A DNA stretch of 37,140 nt from an uncultured Lachnospiraceae bacterium (GCA_947165275.1 CAMUZQ010000020.1:1-37140), one strand, 5' to 3'. Shown: positions 8,099 through 16,227, counted from the stretch's first letter. The notes: generated from the sequence alone by a model not told the origin. Made by a program: numbers and translations.

Positions 8099-8323
8099 TC
8101 ATTCAGATAGTCTGGTGATCAGTTTCCAGATCGATTCTGCGGAATTAAAATTTTCGGCTGTCAGATATTTGGGCCCTATCTCAACATCCAGTTCCATTTG
8201 GATCGCGTCTATGATGGCGATCATATCTATGGAGCTTAGCACCCCTCCGGATATCAGCTGCGTTTCGGTTTGAAAGTCCACATCCGGCCGGATTTCTTCC
8301 AGCAATTCCATCAGTTTCTGCAT
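8099..8323 (-). CDS. Acyl carrier protein, DltC-like size
   Basis: A 74-residue four-helix carrier protein of the PP-binding family. The phosphopantetheine site reads GGVLSSIDM, so Ser31 is the expected attachment residue. The Asp that normally precedes it is replaced by Ser30, which is unusual. The distal part ELDVEIGPKYLTAENFNSAESIWKLI matches the helix 3 and 4 pattern of stand-alone carriers such as DltC. AAGGAGA lies nine bases upstream of the ATG. It is the second gene of the operon, between the flippase and the deacetylase/acyltransferase. It could hold an acyl group for that GNAT domain or an aminoacyl group for a ligase. No adenylating enzyme for loading is visible in the window. Confidence 0.85.
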   Translation of the reverse strand: MQKLMELLEEIRPDVDFQTETQLISGGVLSSIDMIAIIDAIQMELDVEIGPKYLTAENFNSAESIWKLITRLSE

Positions 8324-8339
8324 AGATGATCTTCTCCTT

Positions 8340-10118
8340 TTATTTTTTTGCCTTGTTCTTAAAAGTGAAAGTGGTGTAGTTCAGATTCAGCACATACTGG
8401 TAGTTGACCTGATCGGCCAGTTTTTTGATGAGGTTATAATTGTCCGTGATCAGGGCCTCTTTCTGTGTATCCTGGTCCAGCGCGATGCATTGGCCGCTAT
8501 CCAAAGTCGCAAAAACCGCATTGTTTTTATCCAGAAAACGGATCAGGATCACCGCGGAGGTCACGTCATCCTGATCTCGGAAACCTGTCTTTGACACAAG
8601 CGAATTGGCTGATCTTACATAGGCCACCATTTCTTCGACACACAAGGCGATCTTATAGGAAATTCTCGGGCTGATCCCTTTTTCATCCGCGAAACGGCGG
8701 ATATGTCTAGATGCCTCCACAGCATCCTCGGGTTTTACAGACAGATAAAGCACGATCGTGTTTCGGTCAAGGGATTCTTCACTCAGCATCAGCTTGCGGT
8801 ACCGCATAATGAACAGCATCAAAATGATCAGTTCACTTACAGCGTAGGAAATATAAACAAATGGTCCCGGCGTGATGAGTGAAATGAGGAACGCAAAAAC
8901 AGGAACCAGCGCATTGCCTCCGAGGGTAAGCGCGGTTGTGAAGCGAATATCTTCTTTAACGCTCAGATACAGCCGGAAGAGGAAGCTGAGTCCCCGGAAA
9001 ATAAAGAGGATCGAAAATATGCGAAGGCAGGCGAAGCCTTCCTGCGGAATCTCCCTGATCCCGTTAATGGAAAAGACAAGTCCCGGGAGCAGCTCAAAAA
9101 GAAGGGTGACAGTGCCTATGATCAGGAACACAAACACGGCTCCCTGCCGGAGGATCTCTTTTACAGCCATTGTGTCCTTTGCTCCAACAAACAGTCCCAT
9201 CAAAGGCCTCAAGCCGGACTGTATGCCAAGGATCAAGACATTGGCTAAGTTCAGACAGAAAGAAACAGACCCATTGATCACTCCGCCGTCCATTCCGAAT
9301 ATGTTCATTACGATCCGGAGAACAATATAATTCTGTACTGCGCTGATGATCGGAAAGGCAGCGTCCGGGAGACCGCATTTGAGAATGCTGCCGAAGAGGC
9401 GGGGATCAGGCCTGAGGTCGCGGGTTTTGTAAAAATCTGTTTTTTTCCAGAGATAAATGACTGTTGAGGAGCATCGGATAAGATTTGCGGCTAAGGTGCC
9501 AAAGCCGGTTCCGGCAACGCCCAAATGAAAAACTGCAACAAAGAGCAGGTCAAAAGCAAGATTTGCAAGGGCTTCAGTGATCGTAAGCGTCATCAGGACT
9601 TTCATTCTCCCCGCGACCTGAAGCTGCAAAGTTCCCACTGTCGATATCAGGGAGAACGGGGCGCTCAGCATAGAGCCGATGGCATACTGCCAAATCATGT
9701 GATGCATGTCCGGAGACAGTCCATAAGAGTTTATGATGATAATGTTAATGGGGATCTGAATGAGTCCCACAAGCAGCGCCATTCCGATCATAATATAAAA
9801 GGAAGCCCCTTTGATCTTTGAGACAGCCTTGGTGTCATTGCGGCCTACGGCAGTCGAAATGCTTGTTGAGATCCCGCAGGCGGCAATCGTTGAGAATGCG
9901 CCAATAAAAACTGAGATAGGAAAGAAAATGTTTATGGAGGAGAACGCCTCTTTTCCGACAAAGTTTCCTGCGATGATCCCGTCCACGGAGGAGATCAGAA
10001 GCACGGAAAGATTTGTAATGATCATGATCGGAATATATTCAAAAAGCTTGCACCTGACAAGTTCCTCCTCCCCCAAGTTTCGTTTATATTTTTCCAATCC
10101 TTTTTCAGTAGTGTTCAT
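8340..10118 (-). CDS. MATE-family exporter fused to GHKL-like ATPase domain
   Basis: Residues 1 to about 450 carry about twelve membrane segments of the MATE/MOP-flippase type, with the opening IPIMIITNLSVLLISSVDGIIAG and an internal repeat. MATE and MOP members export drugs or flip lipid-linked glycans. The last 140 or so residues are soluble and resemble a serine-kinase/anti-sigma type GHKL domain: strand ...NTIVLYLSV, helix YKIALCVEEMVAYV where the N-box would be, and a C-terminal NLNYTTFTF strand. The Asn of the N-box is not present, so ATP binding may be lost. It is the first gene after a strong promoter. In this operon the natural role is export of the finished glycan product. The role of the tail is unknown. 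Confidence 0.85.
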   Translation of the reverse strand: MNTTEKGLEKYKRNLGEEELVRCKLFEYIPIMIITNLSVLLISSVDGIIAGNFVGKEAFSSINIFFPISVFIGAFSTIAACGISTSISTAVGRNDTKAVSKIKGASFYIMIGMALLVGLIQIPINIIIINSYGLSPDMHHMIWQYAIGSMLSAPFSLISTVGTLQLQVAGRMKVLMTLTITEALANLAFDLLFVAVFHLGVAGTGFGTLAANLIRCSSTVIYLWKKTDFYKTRDLRPDPRLFGSILKCGLPDAAFPIISAVQNYIVLRIVMNIFGMDGGVINGSVSFCLNLANVLILGIQSGLRPLMGLFVGAKDTMAVKEILRQGAVFVFLIIGTVTLLFELLPGLVFSINGIREIPQEGFACLRIFSILFIFRGLSFLFRLYLSVKEDIRFTTALTLGGNALVPVFAFLISLITPGPFVYISYAVSELIILMLFIMRYRKLMLSEESLDRNTIVLYLSVKPEDAVEASRHIRRFADEKGISPRISYKIALCVEEMVAYVRSANSLVSKTGFRDQDDVTSAVILIRFLDKNNAVFATLDSGQCIALDQDTQKEALITDNYNLIKKLADQVNYQYVLNLNYTTFTFKNKAKK

Positions 10119-10150
10119 ATACTTCGAGAATCTCCTGTCTGTTGAAATTC

Positions 10151-10179
10151 TTGAAAAAACACAATTAGTTTATTATACT
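10151..10179 (+). promoter_or_regulatory. Sigma-A promoter of the ATP-grasp gene
   Basis: TTGAAA (10151-10156) and TATACT (10174-10179) are separated by 17 bases on the plus strand. Transcription would start near 10186 and give a leader of about 140 bases before the ATG at 10325. Confidence 0.75.
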
Positions 10180-10200
10180 CTTAAGAAAAATTGAAGTCAA
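10172..10200 (-). promoter_or_regulatory. Sigma-A promoter of the MurA/MurC operon
   Basis: On the minus strand TTGACT (10200-10195) and TATAAT (10177-10172) are separated by exactly 17 bases. This is close to consensus and drives the seven-gene operon that starts at 10118. The -10 box overlaps that of the divergent promoter. Confidence 0.8.
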
Positions 10201-10243
10201 CAAGGATGCTGAAAAACCAATACAGCTCCACGGGCCTGAATTT

Positions 10244-10296
10244 ACAGGCTCTCCCGCTCCTCAAAGACTTTTTTAATTCATCGCGGGGGAGCCTGT
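10244..10296 (+). promoter_or_regulatory. Leader hairpin before the ATP-grasp gene
   Basis: ACAGGCTCTCCCGC (10244-10257) pairs with GCGGGGGAGCCTGT (10283-10296) over 14 positions with one T/G wobble, around a 25-base loop that contains TTTTTT. No U-tract follows, so it is not a normal terminator. It lies in the untranslated leader, about 28 bases before the start codon, and could affect mRNA stability or translation. Confidence 0.55.
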
Positions 10297-10324
10297 ACAA
10301 TAGCGGGAAGAGGAGGAGGAGGTT

Positions 10325-11479
10325 ATGAGTTCTTTTGAGGCAGAATATCAGGATGCATATAAAAAAGTAATTGCCATAAAAAAAGAGTATTTCACACATA
10401 TGCTGGAAGAATATAATCAGAAGCTGCTTGAAAAAGTGGAGAACGGCGGCTGGAAGAAAAGCGAACAAAGCGAGGCATATCGCACGGCGGTGCTTCCCTA
10501 TTGGAAACCGTTCGGATATGTTCCAAAACAGTTCTGGTTTGAGCTGAACGGTTCGAGAGAGAAGCAAATGAACCCGCGTCTGATCCCCTCGGATCTTTAT
10601 TATAATGAGCTCCTTCCCTATCTGAATAATCTTCCGTTTCGCTATGCGCTGCAGGACAAGTGTTTTCTGGATATGAAATTTCCGGACGTATTGCAGGCTG
10701 TTACGGTCGTGCGCAGAATTGCCGGTACATACTTTGACCCGCGGATGAATGTGATCACGGAACAGGAAGCGCTTGCGCTCTGCAGGTCTTGTGAAACAGA
10801 TATTTTCATCAAACCATCGCTGTATACGGGATCGGGAGCCGGGATCAGCAGGCTCCGGCCGTCGGAATGTACGGCAGAAGCGGTTTCGGCACTGTTTGAG
10901 AAAACCGGAGCGAATTTCATCGTGCAGGAGAAGATCGCACAGCACGCAACGCTTGCGAAACTGAATCCAGACTCGGTCTGTACCATCCGTGTGCTTTCTC
11001 TTTTTTGGAAAGAGGAGGTCACGATTCCCCACACCATGATCCGTGTAGGGCTTCCTGGTTCTGCCTGCGTTTCCGACAATGGGGGGTATTGCGCAGAAAT
11101 TCTTCCGGATGGATGCCTGCATCCGAAAGCCTTTCGGGATGAAGAAAACTGGTTTGACGCGAAGGCGGAAGGACTCTATGATGATTCTCTGATTATTCCG
11201 AATATGGACAGGATCAGGGAAATCGTCCGGAAAATCCATCCCCGCATGAGCCATTTTAAATGGATTGGCTGGGATTTCACGCTGGATGAAAACGGCAATG
11301 CATTGCTGATCGAATTCAACACAGCACCCGGAGATGATGTGCAGCGAGTCTGTGCACGTCCTTTATTTGACGGAAAAACGGATGAGGTATTACAAGATTT
11401 CTTTTTTGATCGTTCGCTCGAAGGCAGCCAGCTTCCAAACTGCCGCTGCTTAAGCAGCGAGATCCGGAGGTATCTGTAA
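10325..11479 (+). CDS. Sugar-transfer-associated ATP-grasp ligase
   Basis: A 384-residue ATP-grasp enzyme of the type found beside glycan-assembly genes (ATPgrasp_ST). Visible parts are FIKPSLYTGSGAG at 161-173 with the ATP-binding Lys163, FIVQEKIAQHATLAKLNP at 198-215 with the adenine-contacting stretch, SVCTIRV, and the magnesium-binding block GWDFTLDENGNALLIEFN with Glu330 and Asn332. ATP-grasp ligases join a carboxylate, through an acyl phosphate, to an amine or thiol. A very strong ribosome site GAGGAGGAGGAGG precedes the ATG. It is transcribed away from the MurA/MurC operon from an overlapping promoter. I infer that it adds an amino acid or similar group to the cluster product. The substrate is not visible. 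Confidence 0.88.
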   Translation: MSSFEAEYQDAYKKVIAIKKEYFTHMLEEYNQKLLEKVENGGWKKSEQSEAYRTAVLPYWKPFGYVPKQFWFELNGSREKQMNPRLIPSDLYYNELLPYLNNLPFRYALQDKCFLDMKFPDVLQAVTVVRRIAGTYFDPRMNVITEQEALALCRSCETDIFIKPSLYTGSGAGISRLRPSECTAEAVSALFEKTGANFIVQEKIAQHATLAKLNPDSVCTIRVLSLFWKEEVTIPHTMIRVGLPGSACVSDNGGYCAEILPDGCLHPKAFRDEENWFDAKAEGLYDDSLIIPNMDRIREIVRKIHPRMSHFKWIGWDFTLDENGNALLIEFNTAPGDDVQRVCARPLFDGKTDEVLQDFFFDRSLEGSQLPNCRCLSSEIRRYL

Positions 11480-11489
11480 GGAACTGTTC

Positions 11490-11632
11490 CATCATTGTTG
11501 TCGGCGCAAGGATCACGCAGTTCACGCCCTGTGCTTTCAGCCGGCTGTAGAGTGAGTACCCCAGGCATCCGGCCTCGTACCCGCATACGAAGTCGAAGCC
11601 ATCGCCGAGCTCCTTCTTCAGATTATTTTTTC
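11490..11632 (-). mobile_element. IS110-family transposase remnant
   Basis: The minus-strand frame encodes about 45 residues ending in a stretch typical of the DEDD catalytic domain of IS110 transposases: DFVCGYEAGCLGYSLY, then RLKAQGVNCVILAPTTM. The frame is closed upstream by a stop and loses similarity at the end of the ATP-grasp gene, whose stop codon is ten bases away. Only a small inner piece of a roughly 400-residue protein remains. It marks an old insertion or recombination point at the right border of the biosynthetic island. Confidence 0.78.
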
Positions 11633-11873
11633 ACCATCAGTGTTCTCCCATCCCAACAAATTCGGGAATATGTTCATTCAGTTAAAACGTAGTTCCTGAT
11701 ATTAGATGTCTAATTTCTTTGATATCTGATTCTATATAATGCAAAGTTGTATCAGGTATGTTTGGTATTAGTTTACATACATTTTTACGTACGTCTTTGT
11801 GTGTAAATACGTAAATATCAGTGGTTATTAGTGGTTATGAATGTATTCCACCACTTATCTGAAAGTAAAAGAA
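11633..11873. other. AT-rich spacer without genes
   Basis: No ORF with a ribosome site is visible here. The stretch contains an inverted pair TTTACGTA (11784-11791) and TACGTAAA (11808-11815) with a 16-base gap, and a short tandem repeat of GTGGTTAT near 11820-11838. I see no promoter that would serve a neighbouring gene. Confidence 0.4.
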
Positions 11874-11912
11874 AAGCCCGTAAACACCGCAAATATAGTG
11901 TTTTTCGGGCTT
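11874..11912 (-). terminator. Terminator after tRNA-Trp
   Basis: AAGCCCG-TAAACAC and GTGTTTTT-CGGGCTT form a strong hairpin. On the minus strand it follows the tRNA by two bases and is followed by a T-rich run (CTTTTCTTTT), as expected for an intrinsic terminator. Confidence 0.75.
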
Positions 11913-11913
11913 A

Positions 11914-11985
11914 CAGGGGAAGAGGGATTCGAACCCCCATGAGCGGTTTTGGAGACCGCCAGGCTAGCCATTGCATCATTCCCCT
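11914..11985 (-). tRNA. tRNA-Trp (anticodon CCA)
   Basis: On the minus strand the acceptor stem AGGGGAA pairs with TTCCCCT, with G as discriminator. The anticodon arm GCGGT-CTCCAAA-ACCGC gives the anticodon CCA for the codon UGG. The T arm is GGGGG-TTCGAAT-CCC-type with a normal TTCGAAT loop. The D stem (ATGC/GCCT) has one mismatch. The 3' CCA is not encoded. A terminator follows directly. Its 3' end faces the biosynthetic island, which is the side where tRNA-targeting integrases insert. Confidence 0.88.
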
Positions 11986-12048
11986 TTGTATGCGCGTTCA
12001 TACCCATCTATTTTACTCATAAGTGCCCCTGAGGTCAAGAAAAAAAAA

Positions 12049-12168
12049 TCAATTCATTATATGCTCCTTTATTCCCATGACCACCTGGTCTCCTGTTTTA
12101 TCCGGAAACAGTTTTTTTACAAGATCCCGCACCGCCTGAAGATGATATCTGCCTTCAGAATCCGCCAT
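12049..12168 (-). CDS. Small 39-residue ORF after the arabinofuranosidase
   Basis: The frame starts with ATG two bases after the stop of the GH51 gene and encodes a 39-residue, Lys/Asp-rich product beginning MADSEGRYHLQAVRDLVKKL. A GAG in the end of the upstream gene could act as a weak ribosome site and the tight spacing suggests translational coupling. The peptide looks amphipathic and helical. An eight-T run follows the stop. It could be a true small gene at the end of the arabinan operon or the N-terminal relic of a lost gene. No family is recognised. Confidence 0.4.
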   Translation of the reverse strand: MADSEGRYHLQAVRDLVKKLFPDKTGDQVVMGIKEHIMN

Positions 12169-12170
12169 GA

Positions 12171-13682
12171 TTACTCTTTTTTTACTCTTATCTCAACCAC
12201 ACTGCCTCTGGGAAGCGAAAGCCTTATATCATTTTCCTCGGTACTGTATCCGGTAAATTCCGTTTCCTGTACCTTATCAGGCGCATCGAATGTGTTCATA
12301 TCATGTACATCGCTGCCCGTGACAATATTGGCTTCCGCTATCTTATAAAGCTTATCCTCTGAAAAATGAATCGTCAGGTCCTGACTTTCCGTAACAGAAA
12401 GATTATTTACCGTAATAGTGATGACCCCGTCCTTTTCCGATACGGACTCTGTTATCCCGGGTACTGTCCATTCACCTGTTCCGACCTCACCTTCACCTGT
12501 AAGAGAGCTCTCAAGGAGCTCTGCACCCTGATGGTGCCTGTACATATGAAATACATGCCAGGTAGGTGTCTTGACCATCCTTTCGCCCTCGGTCAGTATA
12601 ACCGCCTGAAGCACATTTACCATCTGTGCTATACATGCCATCTTCACACGGTCGCAGTGCTTATTGAAAACATTCAGGGAGATTCCCGCCACAAGAGCAT
12701 CCCTGACTGTGCTCTGCTGATAAAGGAATCCGGGATTCGTACCGGGCTCCACCGTATACCATGTGCCCCACTCGTCCACAGACAGTCCGATTTTCTTTTC
12801 CGGATCGTACTGGTCTATTATAGCGCTGTGCCGGCGGATAAGCTCGTCAATATACAATGCCTTATTCAATGTTCTGTACCATGCTTCATCATCATATTCT
12901 GTAGCGCTTCCTTTTATTTCCCAGCCGTCAGGATGAGTGTAATAATGAAGCGAGATGAAATCCATGAAGCCGTGGAACTGTTCCGGCACATGATCAAAGC
13001 AGGTTTTCATGACACCCTCAGTCCAGAAATAATCTGCAACATTTGCGCCGCAGGCAACCTTCTTTATCAGATGATCCTCATTATACTGTCTCACATAAGT
13101 CTGATAACGGCGATACTCATTTGCGTAATGCTCGGGCGTCATATTTCCGCCGCAGCCCCAGTTTTCGTTTCCGACGCCGAAGAAATCCACCCTCCAGGGC
13201 TCTTCGTGACCGTTTGCCTTACGGAGATCCGCCATGGGCGATACCCCCTTGAAGGTCATATATTCCACCCATTCAGACATTTCCTGAACCGTACCGCTTC
13301 CGAGATTTCCGTTCACATAGGTCTTGCAGCCTATCTGACGACAGAGCTCCATGAACTCATGCGTTCCGAAGCTGTTATCTTCAGTCACACCACCCCAGTG
13401 GGTATTGATCATCTTCTTCCTTCCGCTCTTCTCTCCGATCCCGTCCTTCCAGTGATACTCATCGGCAAAGCACCCTCCCGGCCATCTGAGTACAGGAACT
13501 TTTATCTCCTTAAGCGCGTTTACGACATCCGATCTCATCCCGTTTACATTTGGTATATCCGAACCCTCCCCCACGTAGAGTCCTTCATATATACATCTTC
13601 CCAGATGCTCCGAAAAGTGCCCGTAGATCTCAGGCTCTATCCTTCCGAGTTTCTTTGCTTCATTGATCACAAGCTTTGCCAT
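12171..13682 (-). CDS. Alpha-L-arabinofuranosidase, GH51
   Basis: This cytoplasmic retaining enzyme releases terminal arabinofuranose from arabino-oligosaccharides. The 503-residue length fits GH51. The TIM barrel carries the acid/base Glu173 in [11 protein letters not shown] and the nucleophile Glu304 in [23 protein letters not shown] is a family signature, and a beta-sandwich closes the protein. No signal peptide is present. I chose the ATG at 13682 because GGAGG lies just upstream. A start 15 codons earlier would overlap the preceding gene and lacks such a site. It is the last enzyme gene of the arabinan operon and follows two GH43 genes, so it would finish the oligomers that the transporter imports. 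Confidence 0.95.
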   Translation of the reverse strand: MAKLVINEAKKLGRIEPEIYGHFSEHLGRCIYEGLYVGEGSDIPNVNGMRSDVVNALKEIKVPVLRWPGGCFADEYHWKDGIGEKSGRKKMINTHWGGVTEDNSFGTHEFMELCRQIGCKTYVNGNLGSGTVQEMSEWVEYMTFKGVSPMADLRKANGHEEPWRVDFFGVGNENWGCGGNMTPEHYANEYRRYQTYVRQYNEDHLIKKVACGANVADYFWTEGVMKTCFDHVPEQFHGFMDFISLHYYTHPDGWEIKGSATEYDDEAWYRTLNKALYIDELIRRHSAIIDQYDPEKKIGLSVDEWGTWYTVEPGTNPGFLYQQSTVRDALVAGISLNVFNKHCDRVKMACIAQMVNVLQAVILTEGERMVKTPTWHVFHMYRHHQGAELLESSLTGEGEVGTGEWTVPGITESVSEKDGVITITVNNLSVTESQDLTIHFSEDKLYKIAEANIVTGSDVHDMNTFDAPDKVQETEFTGYSTEENDIRLSLPRGSVVEIRVKKE

Positions 13683-13696
13683 TTTCAAATACCTCC

Positions 13697-15223
13697 TTAG
13701 CTTTCCCTGATATACTTTATACCCCAAATTGAATGATTATTATCTCCTATGCCCGTAAAGCACAAGGTTCTATTTCCCGCCTCGTCCGTCATCTCCACAA
13801 GCACGCCGTGATATGTCACTCCGTCTGTTGTGATATCTGCAAAACATGTTCCTTCATCTATATTATAACTTCCGGTAAGACCTCCGGATATCTCACCACC
13901 GGAAAAAGTGCATTTTACGGCTTTATTTACTTCCGCATCAATCCCGAGACCGTGATCCAGAATATATACGGTACCATCCAGATCCTTTTTGCCATACCCT
14001 TTTTCAGACAGTACTTCACCGTCAGTTGCAAAGGGAAAAATACACGGCCAGCCTTTCTCATTCAGCGCCATCTGATGCACTCTGGGTTCATGATATTCAC
14101 CTATCCCTGCAAATCTTTGATGATAAACGATATAAAGCCTGCCGTCCGATTCAAATACAGACTGACCGCCCGGTGCCATATATTCCTGCGTAAGCGAGGG
14201 AAGTGTGTAATTTCCCATCAGCTTGGTGCCGTAATTTTCGAAATGGTCCAGATCATCATTTATCCCGAGAGTATGTCCCGAGGCATCCTCATATACTCCG
14301 TCCGGCTTATCACTTCTGAAGACCCTTATCTGGTAACCGCCTTCCCTCTGCAGATTCCCATAGGAAAGGAAAAGATAATAATAACCGCTCCTGCTGTCAT
14401 ACTGGATATATGGTCCTTCTATGGCATGATGAAATCCTCCCACAAGCCTTTTTCCGAAGTACGCATCCACACCTTCTTCATCATCTGTTTCAGGATGAAC
14501 AGGCTCATTGGTATCCGGATCAAGCTCAAGCAGGAATATTCCCCCTGACCAGGATCCGTATACCATCCACATACGGCCTTCCGCATCGTAGAACATAGCG
14601 GGATCGATCGCGTTAGGCCAGTATTGGTTATTATAGCCCACTGCCGTTATGTACCGGTCCCTGACAGACTTATCCTTTCCCATTATGTCATAGTAATTTG
14701 TTTTGCTTACATTGGGTTTGGTGAAGCCCGAACAGAGTACCGTTCCCCGGTAATTATACGGTCCGCCGATATCCCTGCTTACAGCATAGCAAAGGTCCGA
14801 CATTATATAGGAGCTCGTCGTGCAGAAATACATGACATATTCCTTCCGCTTCTCATTATATATGATGCTTGGAGCCCATACCGAGTACCCGTTATCGCTG
14901 TTCTTTCCTACAAAAGAAAATGCGTCAAAAGGCTCTGTCAGAAGATTATCATATATCTTATTGTCAGCGTCGACACCGTCGGCCCACATCGTAAAGTTCT
15001 TAAGATCTCTTGTCACGGCCGCAGTCATATGCGAGCCATAGCAATAGAAACTGCCATCATCCGCTTCAATTATAAAAGGGTCGTGCAATGAGCTTCCCGC
15101 GCTGAAAGCTCCCTTTTTGATCTCCTCCTCAGGAAGCTCCGCCGGAACTGAAGCTGTACTCCCGCATCCCGACAGAAGCACCGCCGCTGCTAAAGCCGCC
15201 ATATATACGCTCACAGTCTTCAT
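13697..15223 (-). CDS. Surface lipoprotein GH43 endo-arabinanase
   Basis: A lipoprotein signal [20 protein letters not shown] places the modified Cys at residue 20, so the enzyme is anchored outside the cell. The catalytic module is a five-bladed GH43 propeller: base Asp48 in LHDPF, the pKa-modulating Asp in NAIDPAMF and the acid Glu in AIEGPY. The following roughly 100-residue beta domain is usual for two-domain bacterial endo-1,5-alpha-L-arabinanases. The ATG at 15223 has AGAGGA upstream; a GTG ten codons earlier overlaps the previous stop. In this operon it would cut arabinan at the surface into oligomers for the ABC transporter. The endo mode is inferred from domain layout. Confidence 0.9.
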   Translation of the reverse strand: MKTVSVYMAALAAAVLLSGCGSTASVPAELPEEEIKKGAFSAGSSLHDPFIIEADDGSFYCYGSHMTAAVTRDLKNFTMWADGVDADNKIYDNLLTEPFDAFSFVGKNSDNGYSVWAPSIIYNEKRKEYVMYFCTTSSYIMSDLCYAVSRDIGGPYNYRGTVLCSGFTKPNVSKTNYYDIMGKDKSVRDRYITAVGYNNQYWPNAIDPAMFYDAEGRMWMVYGSWSGGIFLLELDPDTNEPVHPETDDEEGVDAYFGKRLVGGFHHAIEGPYIQYDSRSGYYYLFLSYGNLQREGGYQIRVFRSDKPDGVYEDASGHTLGINDDLDHFENYGTKLMGNYTLPSLTQEYMAPGGQSVFESDGRLYIVYHQRFAGIGEYHEPRVHQMALNEKGWPCIFPFATDGEVLSEKGYGKKDLDGTVYILDHGLGIDAEVNKAVKCTFSGGEISGGLTGSYNIDEGTCFADITTDGVTYHGVLVEMTDEAGNRTLCFTGIGDNNHSIWGIKYIRES

Positions 15224-15249
15224 TTGTTTCCTCTGGTCTGCCTGTACTG

Positions 15250-16203
15250 TCACTCATGATAAGAAAACACCGGCCTGTCGTTTTCATCCCAGCAGATCTT
15301 CATCAGCTGAGCGTGACGATTGGGATTATAAAGAGGATCCCCTTCTATGACCGCTTCTTTTCTGGCGTGATATACCATGATGTCATTTCCGTTTTCATCC
15401 TTTGTAAAGGAATTATGACCCGGACCGTAGAGTCCGATCGACTCATCAGTTTTAAGCACCGGATACCGCTCTTTTTTCCATGCCCTTGGGTCCAGTATTT
15501 CCGCATCCTCAGAAATACTCAGCATGCCCACACAGTATGCAGCCCCTGTTTCGCTTGCCGAATATGTCAGATAGAGCATCCCGTTGTGCTTGATGACTGC
15601 CGGACCCTCATTCACCCAGAATCCGACTCTTTCCCAGTCATAATCCGGACCAGTGAGGAGAACCTGAACAGTCTTAAGCTTATGAGGGTTCTCCATTTCG
15701 GCGATATAAAGATTACTGACCTTTTTCCCTACCCCGACTTTTTCAGCCCAGACATAATAATATCTGCCCTTTGTCTCAAAAACCGTTGCATCGAGTGAGA
15801 ATTCCTCAAATGAAAAATCATCATCGTCAGCTCTCTCCATCTTTCCGAGCTCCGTCCATTTACCGTTTACCGGATCTTCATCACCACACTCAAGCACGTA
15901 AGGCCTCAATGCCCAGATGTCCTCTTTATCACTTCCGGCAAAATATACATACCATTTTCCGTTCAGATGATGAAGCTCCGGCGCCCAGATATTATAACTC
16001 ATGGGACCTGACTCGTGTCTGTGCCATATTTCTGTTTCTTCCGCTTCAGGCAGGTCTGCCAGACTTTTTGCCCTGCGCAGCACTATGCCGTCATATTCAG
16101 GCACTGAAGCAGTGAAATAATAAGTACCGTCTGTATGTCTGTAAACATACGGATCTGCTCTCTGCAGTATCCATGGTTTGTTGTATTTCAGCTCTTTATC
16201 CAA
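15250..16203 (-). CDS. GH43 exo-type arabinofuranosidase/arabinanase
   Basis: A 317-residue, single-propeller GH43 without a signal peptide, so it is probably cytoplasmic. The base Asp17 is in the opening RADPYVYRHTDGTYYFTAS, a phrase common in the GH43 subfamily of exo-1,5-alpha-L-arabinofuranosidases. The Asp in LDATVFE and the acid Glu in VNEGPAVI complete the triad. GPGHNSF supplies the calcium or metal His position. It lies 24 bases after the second permease gene and overlaps the region just ahead of the lipoprotein GH43. It would trim imported arabino-oligosaccharides together with the GH51 enzyme. The linkage preference is inferred from context. Confidence 0.9.
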   Translation of the reverse strand: MDKELKYNKPWILQRADPYVYRHTDGTYYFTASVPEYDGIVLRRAKSLADLPEAEETEIWHRHESGPMSYNIWAPELHHLNGKWYVYFAGSDKEDIWALRPYVLECGDEDPVNGKWTELGKMERADDDDFSFEEFSLDATVFETKGRYYYVWAEKVGVGKKVSNLYIAEMENPHKLKTVQVLLTGPDYDWERVGFWVNEGPAVIKHNGMLYLTYSASETGAAYCVGMLSISEDAEILDPRAWKKERYPVLKTDESIGLYGPGHNSFTKDENGNDIMVYHARKEAVIEGDPLYNPNRHAQLMKICWDENDRPVFSYHE

Positions 16204-16227
16204 ATCCTGATCTCCTTCAGTCTGCTT

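Noticed and set aside
10181-11254. Minus-strand open frame of 357 codons opposite the ATP-grasp gene
   Set aside because: The plus-strand frame has clear ATP-grasp motifs and a very strong ribosome site; the antisense frame has neither.
11914-11985. Att-site duplication of the tRNA-Trp 3' end
   Set aside because: I looked for a second copy of the GGGGAAGAGGGATTCG end in the left part of the window and found none. It may lie outside.
12366-13700. Long plus-strand open frame of 444 codons
   Set aside because: It lies fully opposite the GH51 gene, has no ribosome site and no recognisable protein features. It is a shadow of the real gene.
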